This document shows, piece by piece, positions 31,794 through 43,732 of a DNA stretch of 64,000 bases. The DNA is from Puccinia triticina (Eukaryota; Basidiomycota; Pucciniomycetes; Pucciniales; Pucciniaceae), in assembly GCF_026914185.1 (NCBI RefSeq), contig NC_070559.1, positions 6,493,501 through 6,557,500 of the forward strand, read 5' to 3'. Position 1 is the first letter of the stretch; each line of letters starts with the position of its first letter. Position numbers and translations under genes: made by a program. Under the pieces are notes generated by a model that was given only the letters and a program-made list of their open reading frames with translations, was not told the origin of the DNA and did no database searches.

Positions 31794-34000
31794 ATGGGAA
31801 ATATATTACCCTCAGGTTTTGAGGCTAATTTGGATCAAGATGGTAGATACCTTTACAGATGTGTGATTTGCAAATCCAAATGGGCCAAGGAGAGCAACAT
31901 ACCATTACATCTTCAAACCAGAACTCATATGAACAAGTTGACAGAACTCCAGAGTTTCCAAAATGCAATGGCTCAATCAAATTCTCAAACACATGGTTCT
32001 AGCTTGTCACTCCCTCACGTTTGGAATCAGGTGCCTGCAGATCCCCAGGTGGAAATTCCTGATCATAATCTTGGATCCCTGAAGATGGGCCCAGAAGAGC
32101 CTCAAACAGTGGATGTTGATATGAATGACAGTGCGGCCTTTGGTTTTGGTTCTGAGGATCAAGAGGAAGTCATGGGTGGGGATCAAGGCATGCTTCAGTG
32201 GGTTCATGATGCACTTATGGCTGGATTGATGGAAGATGAAGTGTTAACCCCTGGTCAAGAGGACGATGATGATGATGATGAACAATCAGAGGCAACAATG
32301 GACAATTCCAATTGGTTTCCCTTTAGGTCCAAGGGGGTGAGTGGCAAATTTCCCCTTGAGATTGTATGTATAAATCTGGGCTGATCAGACCACCCCACGC
32401 TTACCCTACATACAAACTCGCAGCATCTGTTCTCAGCACTCATGCTAGGCCATCTGCACAATCGCTTATCACGCACCATGTATCACCAGTTGCGGGTCAT
32501 CCTACGTGTGTGGGGCATGAAGCTGCCCCATTGGGACAGCATCAAACGAAACCGGGATACGATCCGGAAGACTTTAGATGTGAAAATCAACAAGCATGTC
32601 TCCATATTTAATAATACATGTTATTATCTGAGTCTGCATGACTTGATTGGACATGTGGGTCAACTGACATCCTTCTGCTTGATTTTGCAATTGACTGACA
32701 CATTATCTCCCCTGACATTTTATTTCCCAGGAATTGGCAAATCCCATTGTTCACCCACATATGCAATTCTACCCACATGACACCAAAGGGAAGAACATTA
32801 GGGCTCTGTACCAAAGTGAAAAGTGGCGTGAAAGTCTTAACCGAGAACACCGCGTCCAAATGGCACCTTACAATGGCAAACACTACTATATATTTGAGCC
32901 AATAACTTTGATGGATCACCCAGATAGTCACATTGTGGTGCCAATATTTTTCTACCAGTATCAAGATGAAATATGGGGCAAGTGCTTTTGAGCCAAATTT
33001 TCCAGACCAAATCAGTCTGGTAACATGATATTCTACATACGGGCAAATATTGGATATAACAACCAAGATTTGCTTGATATTCCTGTCAGGAAGTTCAACA
33101 AGTTATACTCAGAAATCCGCCATCAAGATGGATCATTGCTTATGTCAAAGTGTGATAATTTGCTATATGGTAAGCAGTTAATGAAACTCTTTACATGATA
33201 GGATCACCCCTACTTTTTGTGTTGTTTTGACAAGTATCACCCCACCTTTTTGTGTTGTTTTGACAGAACATGGGGCCCCAATTGGGGCCGACCCTATTTG
33301 CATACCCAATCCCTGGAGAGAGAGGGCAGGTAAAAAGATCATTCGACATGTCCCCATTACCCTCTACTCTGATGACACTTCAGGTAACCAGTCTAAGAGA
33401 TGGAACAAACATATTTCTTACTATTTCACATTGGGAGGACTGCCACCTGAAATGACCAACATGGAATACAATTGTCATTTTATTGCAACCTCCAACGTTG
33501 CTTCAGCTTTGGAGATTGGTGAGCCCATTGTTGCAGAGATCAAGTGAGTGAACATAACATAATGGATAGTTCCTTTCATTGTCTCTGACATTGTATAATA
33601 TCCACACAGTCATTTGGCAACTCAAGGTAGCATAGCATTTGATGCAGGTCTGAAACACGAAGTATTGTATATGGTGGTCCCACTTGCTTTCCTTGCGGAC
33701 TCACCTATGTCTGCAGAAATTACAAGCACATTCAACCCAGGTCAAGCCAATAATCCTTGCAGGATGTGTCATCTCAGTACTCAATCAAAAGAACACCGGT
33801 GCAGTTTGGAATTCCTCCGTGCCTTTTTTGGCCTACCAGCTTTACCCGTTGCTAGAAAGTGGCATGAAACCAAGAGTCAATCTCATGAACTTTGGGAGCT
33901 ATACTATACAAAATCCAAGAATCAATTCAAGTTGAAAACTGCAGAGTATGGATTGAAGGACCAAATAACACACAGGTTGATGGAATTGCATACTCAGAAG
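31794..34000 (+). pseudogene. Plavaka-type transposase, 5' half
   Basis: The first ATG (31,794) follows an acceptor-like tctaatcag. The N-terminus has a C2H2 zinc finger (CVICKSKW...HLQTRTH), then an acidic linker with a run of Asp. Introns are visible at 32,655-32,730, 33,170-33,266 and 33,543-33,610. The core shows LYSDDTSGNQSKRWNKH, a signature of Plavaka transposases, and later NPCRMC. An in-frame TGA at 32,989-32,991 (probably from CGA) breaks it. Coding stops at LMELHTQK, exactly at CTCAGAAG (33,993-34,000), where the telomere-repeat element starts. The 3' half is at 28,239-29,867 on the other strand. Confidence 0.82.
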
Positions 34001-34663
34001 GCACCTGTGTCAATCCAATTCTTCCGCTTTAAACCGAAGATAAATTCGCCATTATCTTTGGTTTGGAACCGATGGGAGGGCGGAGCTGGATGGAGCTGAT
34101 TGGAGCTGGCCTGGGTAATAAATTCCCCCAAACAGCCCCAAGCAGAAAATGTTACATAGCCTAGTGGTTTGCAGCTCTGCTGCAAACCAGGTAATAGGCA
34201 GGTTGCCGGTTCAATCCCCCCTGTCCCCATCCCCCATTTGGGGGATAGGGGGCAGGTTTTAGGGGTTAGGGGTTAGGGGTTAGGGGTTAGGGGTTAGGGG
34301 TTAGGGGTTAGGGGTTAGGGGTTAGGGGTTAGGGGTTAGGGGTTAGGGGTTAGGGGTTAGGGGTTAGGGGTTAGGGGTTAGGGGTTAGGGGTTAGGGGTT
34401 AGGGGTTAGGGGTTAGGGGTTAGGGGTTAGGGGTTAGGGGTTAGGGGTTAGGGATTAGGGATTAGGGATTAGGGATTAGGGATTAGGGGTTAGGGGGGAT
34501 ATGAAAAAAAAACTGGGGCAGTACTGGTCAGAAGCGTGTGGTAACCTTGTTTTCCGCGGTTCTGACACAGCTCCATCCAGCTCCGCCCTCCCATCGGTTC
34601 CAAACCGAAGATAATGGCGAATTTATCTTTGGTTTAAAGCCAATGGATCAAATAGCCATGTCT
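34001..34663 (+). mobile_element. Telomere-repeat element, copy 2 (663 bp)
   Basis: Starts GCACCTGTGTCAATCC after CTCAGAAG and ends ATAGCCATGTCT before CTTGTTTC. Same organisation as copy 1 in opposite orientation: ~70-bp internal inverted repeats, a tRNA-like stretch at about 34,150-34,220 with a B-box-like CCGGTTCAATCCC, then (TTAGGGG)n. It has no coding capacity. Confidence 0.75.
34256..34495. repeat. Interstitial telomere-like repeat (TTAGGGG)n
   Basis: About 34 uninterrupted heptamers, with a few TTAGGGA variants at the right end. Longer and more regular than the array in copy 1. Confidence 0.9.
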
Positions 34664-35543
34664 CTTGTTTCTGGTATGAATTGTAACTGAGAAGTAGGGT
34701 TTCGCGCCAAAGGCTCAGGCTCAATTAAACATTCCTACCCTGAGATTTAGGTGTTTTGCCTTGCTTACCCTCCTTGGTTTAGATTCACGAACAGAACTAA
34801 GAGATGCGCCGTACACTTCTAGCCTGAATTGAACCCGAAAACAACAGGGCTTCAATTTCTTCCCTAGACTCGAGTGAATTGAGAAGGAAAATTTAAACGT
34901 TTTATTTCCTATTCACTCTAGAAGAGAGTTTGAAACTAAAAGAGAATTACAACAAAATGTTTAAGTTGTTTTTATTCTTACCTCTTCAACACGAGTACTA
35001 GAAGATAGTACCTCACGCGCGGAATGGATTGCCAATTATCAAATGCTCTCAAGAGCCAGGCTGATTCAGACAAAAGTATGGGATCCGAAAGAAACACAAG
35101 GATACATGATGATCTACCAATCACCTCCATTGATCTAGGCAAGTGCGATGTGCGCGAGTCTGAGGCTTCAACATACTATCATAGGCTGTTCACAGGTGTC
35201 CAAGCTTGGAGTCTCCAAGTGATTTCCCCGTGGATGGACTCCCCGGGTGTACATAGGGCCCCGACCGGGGGATCTGGCACAAATCTGTGTTGCCGATCTG
35301 CAGAACTCCGCACTGTTTGAGTGGGGATTTTCCGACCACAAATTCCCATTCCCATTAATCATCCGAACGACTGTAGTTGGCCCAGAACACTCGCCTCGAT
35401 TCTCAGAAGTTTTGCTCCACAAACCACTTGCTTCAAAGTAAGTCCCCGATGCTCATCACACTTAATCATGAATTACCCCAGCCCCACTCTGACCTCGATC
35501 TACCCCAAAGGAGCGGTATTTGAAGCCCAGCAAGATCCCGCCC
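34664..35543. other. Upstream region of the NTPase-nuclease gene
   Basis: No recognised coding sequence. A plus-strand open stretch at 35,024-35,320 shows no known motif. The final part presumably holds the promoter and leader of the gene at 35,544. Confidence 0.35.
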
Positions 35544-38168
35544 ATGGAACCGGCGACTCCCAAACGGCCTTTTGCCGAAGTTGAACCGTTGAACAATGAT
35601 CCGGCATTCAAACGTTTCCGGGACAATCTTCCTCCACAGGAAGATCCAAATTCGAAGGAAGCGTTTCGATTGTTTCTGAATAAGGCAGGAGGTACGTCGA
35701 TTCTTTCACATCCATCCATTCCTCCTCGTTAACATTCACACTGATGATTTTTCTTCCTTTCTTTCCCAGACGAGCTTGTCAAAAAGTATCTTGACAATCT
35801 TGATTCTTTTTCTCGAGACTTGCTTCAGGGCACTGTCTTGACCAAGGAAACCATCCGCCCGATATGGGCAGCTTTCCTCGCTGGAGATATGCCGTTGGAA
35901 GGGTTCTGTCGCCAGTTGCAGGTTGACGACCAAAGCCTGAAGGACCGAGCTGTCCGACTTGCATTCTTGCGAAATCACCCGGGCTATTCCACCAACGAAG
36001 CGATCACCGTCCCACAAATGAGTGAAGCCCTGAAATGTCGCGATAACGAAGCAGAGCTTTATTTGAAATCTCTACTGAACGAACCCGCCCGCGAGGCCCT
36101 AGCATCCGGCATAAGCGTCGAGATCATCAAGAAAGGTTATGACAGAGATTTCTTGAAATCAGACACTATTCTTAAGCCACTGTTGGAAAAACTTCGAAAA
36201 CAAGCAGCGATGTGGGACGAAAACAACTATCATTCCCCGTACACCTCCCTGGTTGGCCCGACGACTTGTGGAAAAACTCGATCATTAGGCAAGCTATCCG
36301 AGCATGTATGCGTAGTTTATATCTGCCTTCGCAATAAAGATTCCGACGGGCAGCCACCCCGATCAGCGCTGGCTTCTAGCATGACACCAGATACAGTAGC
36401 AGATTTGACCAATTACTATGAAAGCTTCCTCATCGCTATCTTCGAGGTGGTGACCGAATTCTTTTCTAAACGTAAAGGTACGCCAAACGAAGAGCTCCTG
36501 AAGCAATGGTTTGATTACAATTGCCCGAAGAATTTGCAACCGGAAGAGGTAACCGACTTTTCCAAGGCTGTTTCCAAGAAAATCGATCATCACTATGGAT
36601 CTTTTCAAAAGAACCCAAACAACAAGGCGTCCACACTTCTCAAACAAGCCGCAGTCGACATGTTCACTCAAACAGAGGTTATCCACCCTTCCTTTAACGT
36701 ATTGCTTGCAATCGATGAGGCGCGGGCATTACTCTCGTCGCCCAAGAAAATGCCAAACGAATTCTCCTTTTTCCGCAATTTTTGTCGTGCTTTACAACAT
36801 ATACCTCCAAATAAAGGCTTCTTCACCATACTAGCCGATACTACTTTGCAAGTTGCCAACTTTAACCCAGCACCCAAGTACGATCCTAGCGCGAGAGGTG
36901 GTCTTGAAAAAGGTGTTCGGCTTTTCGACCCAATATACCAGATTTCCTCGCTCGATGTCCTAGTCCCAACCAATTCGCCTACATCCTGGAACGAATTGAC
37001 GTCAGCCGCTCGACTGGTCAATTATGGAACTCCAGTTTATGGAGCATACTGGCGCGATGCGCAAGCCGAGTCAATGAACCGATCAGAAGTCTTCAGCCAC
37101 ATCATCAGCTTAGCACAATCCAAGCTACTTTGTTCAAATCAGCTGCCCCTACCGCAAAACCTCACCGAATATCAAGCCCTCGCATTGCTAGGTACTACAA
37201 TCCAGCCAAGGCTCAGCGGCACTTTGCACTTGAACTCCGAGCTAGTTTCATCGCATGCAGCTCATTGTGACTACATCTCACCCGGTCGTGACCTGATTCT
37301 CGCTAATTACCCCTCCCAGTTTATCTTGGCATCTGCAGCGAATAGAACTTTGGCAGACAAAGAAATGCTCATTTGCTGCATCAAGAAGCTAACTGCCACT
37401 CTGCGCCTCGGACTTGATGCCAGGGGAGTTGCTGGAGAGCTAGCCAGCAGGATCATTTTATCATGTGCGATGCGCGAGGCTATGCGAAAATCGAAGGAAG
37501 ATCCTGTCGAAATACCTTACGGTCGCTCAGTTCGATTGGCCGACTTTTTGAATGCTTTAACCGGTCGTTCGGAAGACGAGTTAGAGCTTGGTAAACACCT
37601 CTCCCCCGAACACCGCACGAATCTCTTGAAAAACGGGATGGTTTTTTGGAACCATTTCATCCAAATCACCTACACGCCGAACTCAAGGCAAATGTTAAAC
37701 TTCCTTTATCGAGGGCTAGCTGTGCAATGTAAACCATTACAAAAAGGTTTTGATCAACTATTCACAATCTATCTGAAGCGTGGCAATACCCTCGACGAGC
37801 AGAACATCACGTTCTGCGGTGTTCAAGTCAAGAATACCACAACCAAGCCCAACTTTGCCCGTGACGATCGCAAATGGACTGATGAATCCTCTGATGTTAA
37901 AATCCCGAAGGCCAACCCATATCTCGTGCTTTTCATGAGCCTGAAGACAGAAGGCGACATGGCTCCGTTACAGCCGAAAGATGCACAACGAGCCTCCCAA
38001 GTTTTCCATGGTTTCAAGGGCTATGCGTGTCTTCCTGAAGGCGTAGCTGAAGCTCTAGAAGAAATGATACAAGTCGAGCCGGATTTACGGTCGCTTCATC
38101 AAGATCAACATGGAAGGGAATACGCCCACACAATTAACCCATTGGTTTATACTGGTCCCCAGAGCTAA
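35544..38168 (+). CDS. Crinkler-like P-loop NTPase with PD-(D/E)XK-type nuclease domain
   Basis: Exons 35,544-35,691 and 35,770-38,168 join in phase over a 78-bp intron (gtacgt...cccag) and encode 848 residues. After a basic N-terminus (ATPKRPFAEV, FKRFRDNL) and a helical region comes a Walker A motif, GPTTCGKT, near residue 235, then VVYICLRNKDSDGQPPRS and a Walker B-like VLLAIDEAR near 385. The C-terminus has FWNHF, then GFDQLFTIYL and FCGVQVKN, matching the D...(E/Q)xK core of restriction-endonuclease-like nucleases. This NTPase plus nuclease order is described for crinkler (CRN/CR) proteins of oomycetes and fungi, thought to act in host or rival nuclei. No signal peptide is visible. The frame is fully open. 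Family and effector role are inference. A broken paralogue lies at 62,050-63,540. Confidence 0.72.
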
Positions 38169-39241
38169 ATCATCACGATCACTCCCATCGGTATGCACAT
38201 ACTTTCCCGCAGCCCCAAATAATCTCGATCGCAACATATCAAAGGTGCTAATTATCCAATTTTCTTATTTGCTTTTGTTTCCATTCATATACAACAGTCA
38301 AGCCCCACTTCCTACGCATGTTTTGCCGTGTAGCTCCCCATCATTATCCCTCTTGACTGTCCATGAAGTTGACTGTCCATGAAGCTTTGAATTATGTGTG
38401 TTGATTATTGCTGTATTTACATCCTATGAGCAAAGATACTATCAATGTGACAGATCAGGTACATGTCAATCTTGCAAAAAGGATAACCCAATGGCAAAGG
38501 CAAATTGGACAAGACCAAAAAGCTGTCTTTGAATTTGCCAGCAACTACTAGAAAAAGAAGCAATTCTTTAAAATTATCACCTAGGAACCTCTGCACAACC
38601 ATCAACCTGCAGAACACTCCTCTGCTCATGCTGTCCATCAAAAAGTAACTGAAGAAGACCAAGCCATGGTTACTCAAATGCCTCATGCTGGCATTAAACC
38701 CCTTCACATTAGAACTGCTTGACTGCCTGCAGCAATCTGGGGCCTTTCTCTTTAATATCAAGAGATATCAGGTTGTACAGCTTCTGCTACAAATTTGAAC
38801 ATCACATACTCATGCATCACAAATCTCATGGGCACACAGTCCACAAAACTCCTTGCTTCGGCTTTTAACAGAAGAATTTTGTGCTCTTCCATGCCACAGT
38901 TGGCTTTAATTTGAGTTTCATTGTGTCGGTTTTGGTTGCTTGTTGCAGTCTGCATCAAGCTCAACCCAAGTCCTTTGGAATCTGAAGAAGGGCAGCTTGG
39001 ATCTTTTTTGCATATCTGTGTGGATTTCATCAACTTGGATACAGGATGACTTCCCGTAGCCCAATTGGCTAGATTTAGAGTGAGGCACTAAACCTTTTTG
39101 CCTGGTGAAAACTCAATCTTGGTCAATTTTCACCAGACAGTAAGGTTTAAAATTTTCCTCTAGATCTGGCTTTTTAGCCCACAAGAAGTCATCCATTCAT
39201 AGTGCACAATGTCCTAAATATGTACTTTGAAAAAAGACATG
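38169..39241. other. Region with unrecognised minus-strand coding-like pieces
   Basis: Minus-strand open stretches at 39,033-38,758 and 38,761-38,417 overlap end to end in different frames and together resemble a decayed exon pair (for example NHGLVFFSYFLMDSMSRGVF). I recognise no family. The first 240 bases are probably the 3' region of the NTPase-nuclease gene. Confidence 0.35.
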
Positions 39242-39246
39242 GTGTG

Positions 39247-40110
39247 TGTCAGCTCCGGTCTCTTGTGTGACACAGAGTTGATAGGATTTAGAGCTTGAGC
39301 TGTAGCGGCTAGGATAGCGGCCAGCGGAAAGGGGCCACACTATAACCTTTTCAGGCCAATGGGAATAAAACCACACCTCAACGCTGAATAGCGGAGGGGC
39401 TAGCTCCCTTACAAAAGTAAGAGGACGCGGCAATGACTCGAGCCAGGCGCCATAGCTTAGAACAAAGAAGGGAGGTCTTCTAGGTTACAGGTGTGATTAC
39501 AATCACCTGTACCTAGAAGATACACGAGTTGAGGTCAAAGAAAAAGCTGTAAGGGGAAAAGGAAGTTATTTTGATTATTATAAACCCCACTCACTATTGA
39601 TTTGTAGTAAGGTTGACGGGTTTGTATGTGTAATAATCTGGGGGGAGAATCTCTCCAGGGGAAAGACCCCCCCCTTTTACATTACAGGATCCTGATCCTC
39701 CTTTGAGTCAAGGCCCCAGAGGGATCCTTAACTCCAAGGAGGAGAATAGGAACACGGAATTCCAGAGAGGGATTTACATACATAGTTATGTAATCCCTCT
39801 ATTTGTACATACATTGCTCTCAATAAGGATAAATACATAGAGAGATAATCTTATCTCTCTCTGTATGTACCAATATGTAATGAATGTGAAATAAGGTTAA
39901 TTACATACTCAAAAGAGTGTGAAATATGTAGGTAAATACATAATAATAGTACATTGATACAAAAGGTACATAATTAGTGTAATGACAGGGAATCGAACTC
40001 TTGACTTTGTGTACATGAGTCAATTATTAAAGCAGTCTTTAACCATTAGATTATAAGACATGCACTGTGCAATTGTAGACACATTGGGCTTAGTTTCTCA
40101 GTGTCTGACA
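39247..40110 (+). mobile_element. Solo LTR, copy C (864 bp)
   Basis: Starts TGTCAGCTCCGGTCTC and ends AGTGTCTGACA. The 5-bp duplication GTGTG lies at 39242-39246 and 40111-40115. It is the same family as LTR A and B with scattered differences. No internal region. Confidence 0.9.
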
Positions 40111-40115
40111 GTGTG

Positions 40116-40413
40116 GACCTTGTCAGAATTCCCCTAACGCGGTAGAAGCAGTGAAACGCTGTCGCAAGGGGAATACAAGCTCTAGAACGCTACAGCGTAA
40201 GCCGCAGAGTTTTACTTCCTTGAAACCGTACATGTAAAACTTACATCAGCCTCATCCCTCCAGATTCCAGAGACAGAACCAGCCACAAGGCACCTAGGGG
40301 ACGGCCCCAAGCCACACGACCCACTGGGAACAATGAGCAACCCAAGGCGACAGCAAGCGACCACAAGATAGCCTTGTGAGTATAAATAGAGCTCTTCTCT
40401 GCATGAGCAACGG
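40116..40413. other. Short region without a recognised gene
   Basis: Sequence left of the LTR-like copy at 40,414; contains a TATAAATA-like box at 40,381. No gene was recognised. Confidence 0.3.
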
Positions 40414-40979
40414 TGTGGTGGATTATATAGGCATGCGTGGCAGAATGTCCACTCGGGGATAGCGTGGGCGGGAATGCACAGAGTGGCTCAGGCAGAGTGC
40501 ATTCCGGCGACATAAGCACTGAGGATGATGTCAGAAAAGTACACTAAGAAAAGCTTACGGAAAGTCACGCGCGGACTGGAATGCACGGATTGTGGATCAC
40601 GGATTTCGGATTATGTATTTGGATTGGAGCGGAAAGACAGGGCTGGACTGCGGCGGACTACGCACGTGGACTGGTAGCAGCGGCGCCTCAGCAGGTGAGC
40701 CACAACAGCCGAAGCGGGTTCCACCAGCGGGTTGAACTGGGGTGGAGGCAGTGGTAAGAGACTAACTGGCGGGGGCTAGACAGAGGACGGTGGGAGGTCA
40801 AGCGTTGGAGATGAGCGGAGTCTGGGAGAATGATGTGCGGAAAGCGGGTGGAGCTGAAGGACTAGTGCAGGAAAGTGTCAGATTTGCGGGATCGGTGGGA
40901 ACGGTGACGTGTGTGGAGGGAAGGACGGGATGTAGAGACTGTAAAATGAAGATGTGTCTGGTGAGAGTCAAACTGTTTA
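40414..40979 (+). mobile_element. Truncated Ty3 LTR related to 44,829-45,645
   Basis: Starts TGTGGTGGATTATATAGGC and is collinear with the reverse complement of 45,645 to about 45,120 (shared blocks tgcattccggYgacataagc, gcttacggaaagtcacgcgc, gcgggttccaccagcgggt). It is cut at 40,978 by the TA-flanked MITE and does not resume clearly on the other side. Confidence 0.7.
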
Positions 40980-42638
40980 GAGATGGGCGCTTCACATCCG
41001 GGTACCCGCGCGTGTTCGGATACCCGCGGCCGATTTTAGCCATTTCCTGGCATCCGCATCCGCATCCGCATCCGACAGCGGGTACCCGCGTGCCTGGGCG
41101 GATACCCGCGCGGGTATCTTCGGATACCCGCCCCTCAAAACGTGCTTACCGGTTGACTGCTGCATATGACAGTCAACCGGGAGGCACTTCTCCTGGCCGA
41201 CTGCCCCATATGGCTGTCGACCAGGAGGGACGCCTCCCGGTCGACTGCTCGATATGGATGTTGAACGGGAGGGACGCCTCCCGGTCGACTGCTCGATATG
41301 GATGTTGACCGGTGTGGTGGCCATTTGTGTGGCGCCCGTGGCGCAGCGGATTCCTTGAGTTTTCAGCCATCAAGACATCAACTCATGGGTGTCAAGATCA
41401 ATCAGCGCGCGTCGCGCGCGGTGGAATCTTCAAGGCGTTTCAGGATTAGGCTTTGGTTTCCTTTGTGTTTGTTTTGTTGTTTTCCTTTCTCCTCCTCTGT
41501 CTTATGTTCTTCTGTTTCTAAAATGCGCGCGTTGGAGAGGTGTTGTATGCGGAGGGTTGGTTTTCTTCCTTTGGTGTTATTTCTTTTCTGATTCTTTCCT
41601 CCCTTCTCTTGCTGTTGTGGCGCGCTTGTGCGCGCGGGTGTATGATGACTTGTCCACAGCATGTTACAACCCCGGAGTCTGAGTTCAGCTCGAACTCAGA
41701 TGATGGGGGGGCATGGGATTTTGTCTGAACCAAAATTTTGTTTGTCAGATCATCTCATCAACTTGAATCAAAAGTTTATTGATCTTTGTTCGCCGATATA
41801 CTCGCGGGAGCTTCTGAGTTTCTCCTCTCAGCCCCCGCGCCGATCCTCTTCCAGATTCCTGTCCTTTAAGATCACTGTCCCCGGTCCAGTTCGCCGGCCC
41901 TTTTCCCCAGATTCTCAGCAAACAAACCACCGCCGACGAGGATCTAAACCCCGTCGTCTCTTAACATAAATCCCCCCCCCTCTTAAAGCTATAACTTGAA
42001 TCCCACGACTCTTTTCCGGATCACCGCGAAGGCAGCGCTCAGCGCAACTCTCCCTTCCAGTAACTGCCGACGGCCCAGCACCGGTCGGAGTTCCACACCG
42101 GGAGGGACGCCTCCCGGTCGACTGCTCAATATGGACTGGTGTGTATAGTCGTCGACCGGGAGGCATTCCTCCCGGTTGACTGGTATGTCTAGTTGTCAAC
42201 CGGGAGGGATTCCTCCCGGCTGACTGGTGTGTATAGTTGTTGACCGGGAGGGATTCCTCCCGGTTGACTGGTGTGTATAGTCGTCCCTCCCGGTTGACTG
42301 GTATGTCTAGTCGTCAACCGGGAGGGATTTCTCCCGGTCGACTGCTCGATACATGTGCCTGTCGGCCGGGAAGGACTCATCCCGGTTGACTATTTTATGT
42401 TGCTGTCGACCGGGAGCGACTCCCCCCGATCGACAGCAACATAGAACGGCTTTATGGCTGCCGACTGCCGCAGCTCCCATACCCTAGGGAGAGCAGATAC
42501 CCGCCGGAATACACGGGTACCCGCTGGATTCTGCCGGAATCTCAGACATCCGCATCCGCTGGCGGGTACCCGAGGGCCTCCAGCGGGTACCCGCCAGCGG
42601 ATAGCGGATACCCGCAACGGGTTCCGTGCGCCCATCTC
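40980..42638. mobile_element. Hairpin-rich TA-flanked MITE (copy 2, interrupted)
   Basis: Ends GAGATGGGCGC/GCGCCCATCTC flanked by TA (40978-40979, 42639-42640). Outside the insertion at 41,313-42,097 it is nearly identical to copy 1 at 20,736-21,561, indicating recent mobility. Confidence 0.85.
41313..42097 (+). mobile_element. Probable solo LTR, 785 bp, inside MITE copy 2
   Basis: Copy 1 of the MITE gives the empty site (gttgaccgggaggg). In copy 2 this is split by 785 bp that begin TGTGGTGGCC and end GAGTTCCACA, flanked by CCGG (41309-41312 and 42098-42101; ACCGG if 5 bp). TGTGG/CCACA ends and the short duplication indicate a solo LTR. A tRNA A-box-like tggcgcagcgg occurs at 41,339 without a clear B box. 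Confidence 0.7.
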
Positions 42639-42640
42639 TA

Positions 42641-43341
42641 GTTTTTCAGCAATTCTGGACAACCGCGACCGCACCCAGCACCCGCCGGCGGGTACCGCGG
42701 GTGTTTTTTGCGGGTACCATTTTGTTTGTGCCGATGACCGGTTTGTAATGGGCATGGAGAGAACTCAAGCCTCTCAATGACTGGTACAGACCAGTCATTG
42801 GGAGGACTAATCCTCTTGCTAATCCTCTTGCTGACTGTTACAAACCGGCCACCGCGAGGACTTGATCCCCTCAATGACCAGTTGGTGCCGGTGGTGTTGG
42901 AAGACACTTCACCCTCTTAAGAGGAGTAACCACGGTGAGTAGTACTTTGAGTACACTCATCAATAAAAAATTGAATGTTAATATTCATGTATTGTTTCAG
43001 ACCTTGTGACAGGTATCCTGTATAAGATGCCTTGGGCAAATGGGTACTAGACAAAATAGTCCCGTCGCAGGTTAGCTATCGGCACTTGTGGACCCGGTAT
43101 CCAATCTCGGTAAATTGCATGATATCAAGATAATGAAACAAGATACTAACCTAGACAAAATAGTCCCGTCGCAGGTTAGCTATCGGCACTCGCCAACCCG
43201 GTCTCCAATCTCGGTGAGGAAAGAGACTGGAGCCGGGGCGCGAGATCAGTTAGACTAAGTACATGATTCTAGCCCTAACCAGTTGATCTACCTTGAAAAT
43301 CACTAACTAGGTTACACTCTAAGTAAATGATTATGGTCTAC
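42641..43341. repeat. Repetitive region without a gene
   Basis: 42,650-42,930 is rich in short inverted motifs (gaccggtttgtaa, ttacaaaccgg; cagtcattgggagg). A direct repeat of about 65 bp (gacaaaatagtcccgtcgca...ccaatctcggt) occurs at 43,052 and 43,156. No gene was recognised. Confidence 0.55.
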
Positions 43342-43344
43342 TTA

Positions 43345-43729
43345 GGCCCCGTTTGGCACCGATATAATTATAGGTGATATAATCGCTGATTAATTCAATA
43401 AAAAATACAAAATTGAACATAAAGCCTCTATTTATTTTTGTAGGAAACCTACAGTGCTGGTCTCTTCAACTGTGAGCCCAGAATCAACTTATCCAGCCAT
43501 CTTCAGCACCAAAATACCATTATATCACTTCATATTGGTCAAAAGTGATATAATGGTATTATGGTGCTGAAGATGGCTGAATCAGTTGAATCTGATTTCA
43601 CAGTTGAAGAGACCAGCACTGTAGGTTGCCTACAGAAAAAATTTGGAGGCTTTATGTTGAATTTTCTATTTTTTATTGAATTAATCAGCGATTATATCAC
43701 CTATAATTATATTGGTGCCAAACGGGGCC
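43345..43729. mobile_element. Tourist-like foldback MITE, 385 bp
   Basis: Almost the whole element is an inverted repeat with arms of about 190 bp, beginning GGCCCCGTTTGGCACC and ending GGTGCCAAACGGGGCC, flanked by TTA on both sides (43342-43344, 43730-43732). The TTA duplication and GGCCCCGTTTGG end are typical of PIF/Harbinger Tourist-like MITEs. The plus-strand open stretch through its right arm is not a gene. Confidence 0.85.
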
Positions 43730-43732
43730 TTA

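Noticed and set aside
34256..34495. Chromosome end
   Set aside because: The array is inside an element with flanks on both sides and an inverted second copy at 30 kb, so it is interstitial.
41339..41400. tRNA gene in the solo LTR at 41.3 kb
   Set aside because: Only an A-box-like tggcgcagcgg is present; no B box or cloverleaf could be formed.
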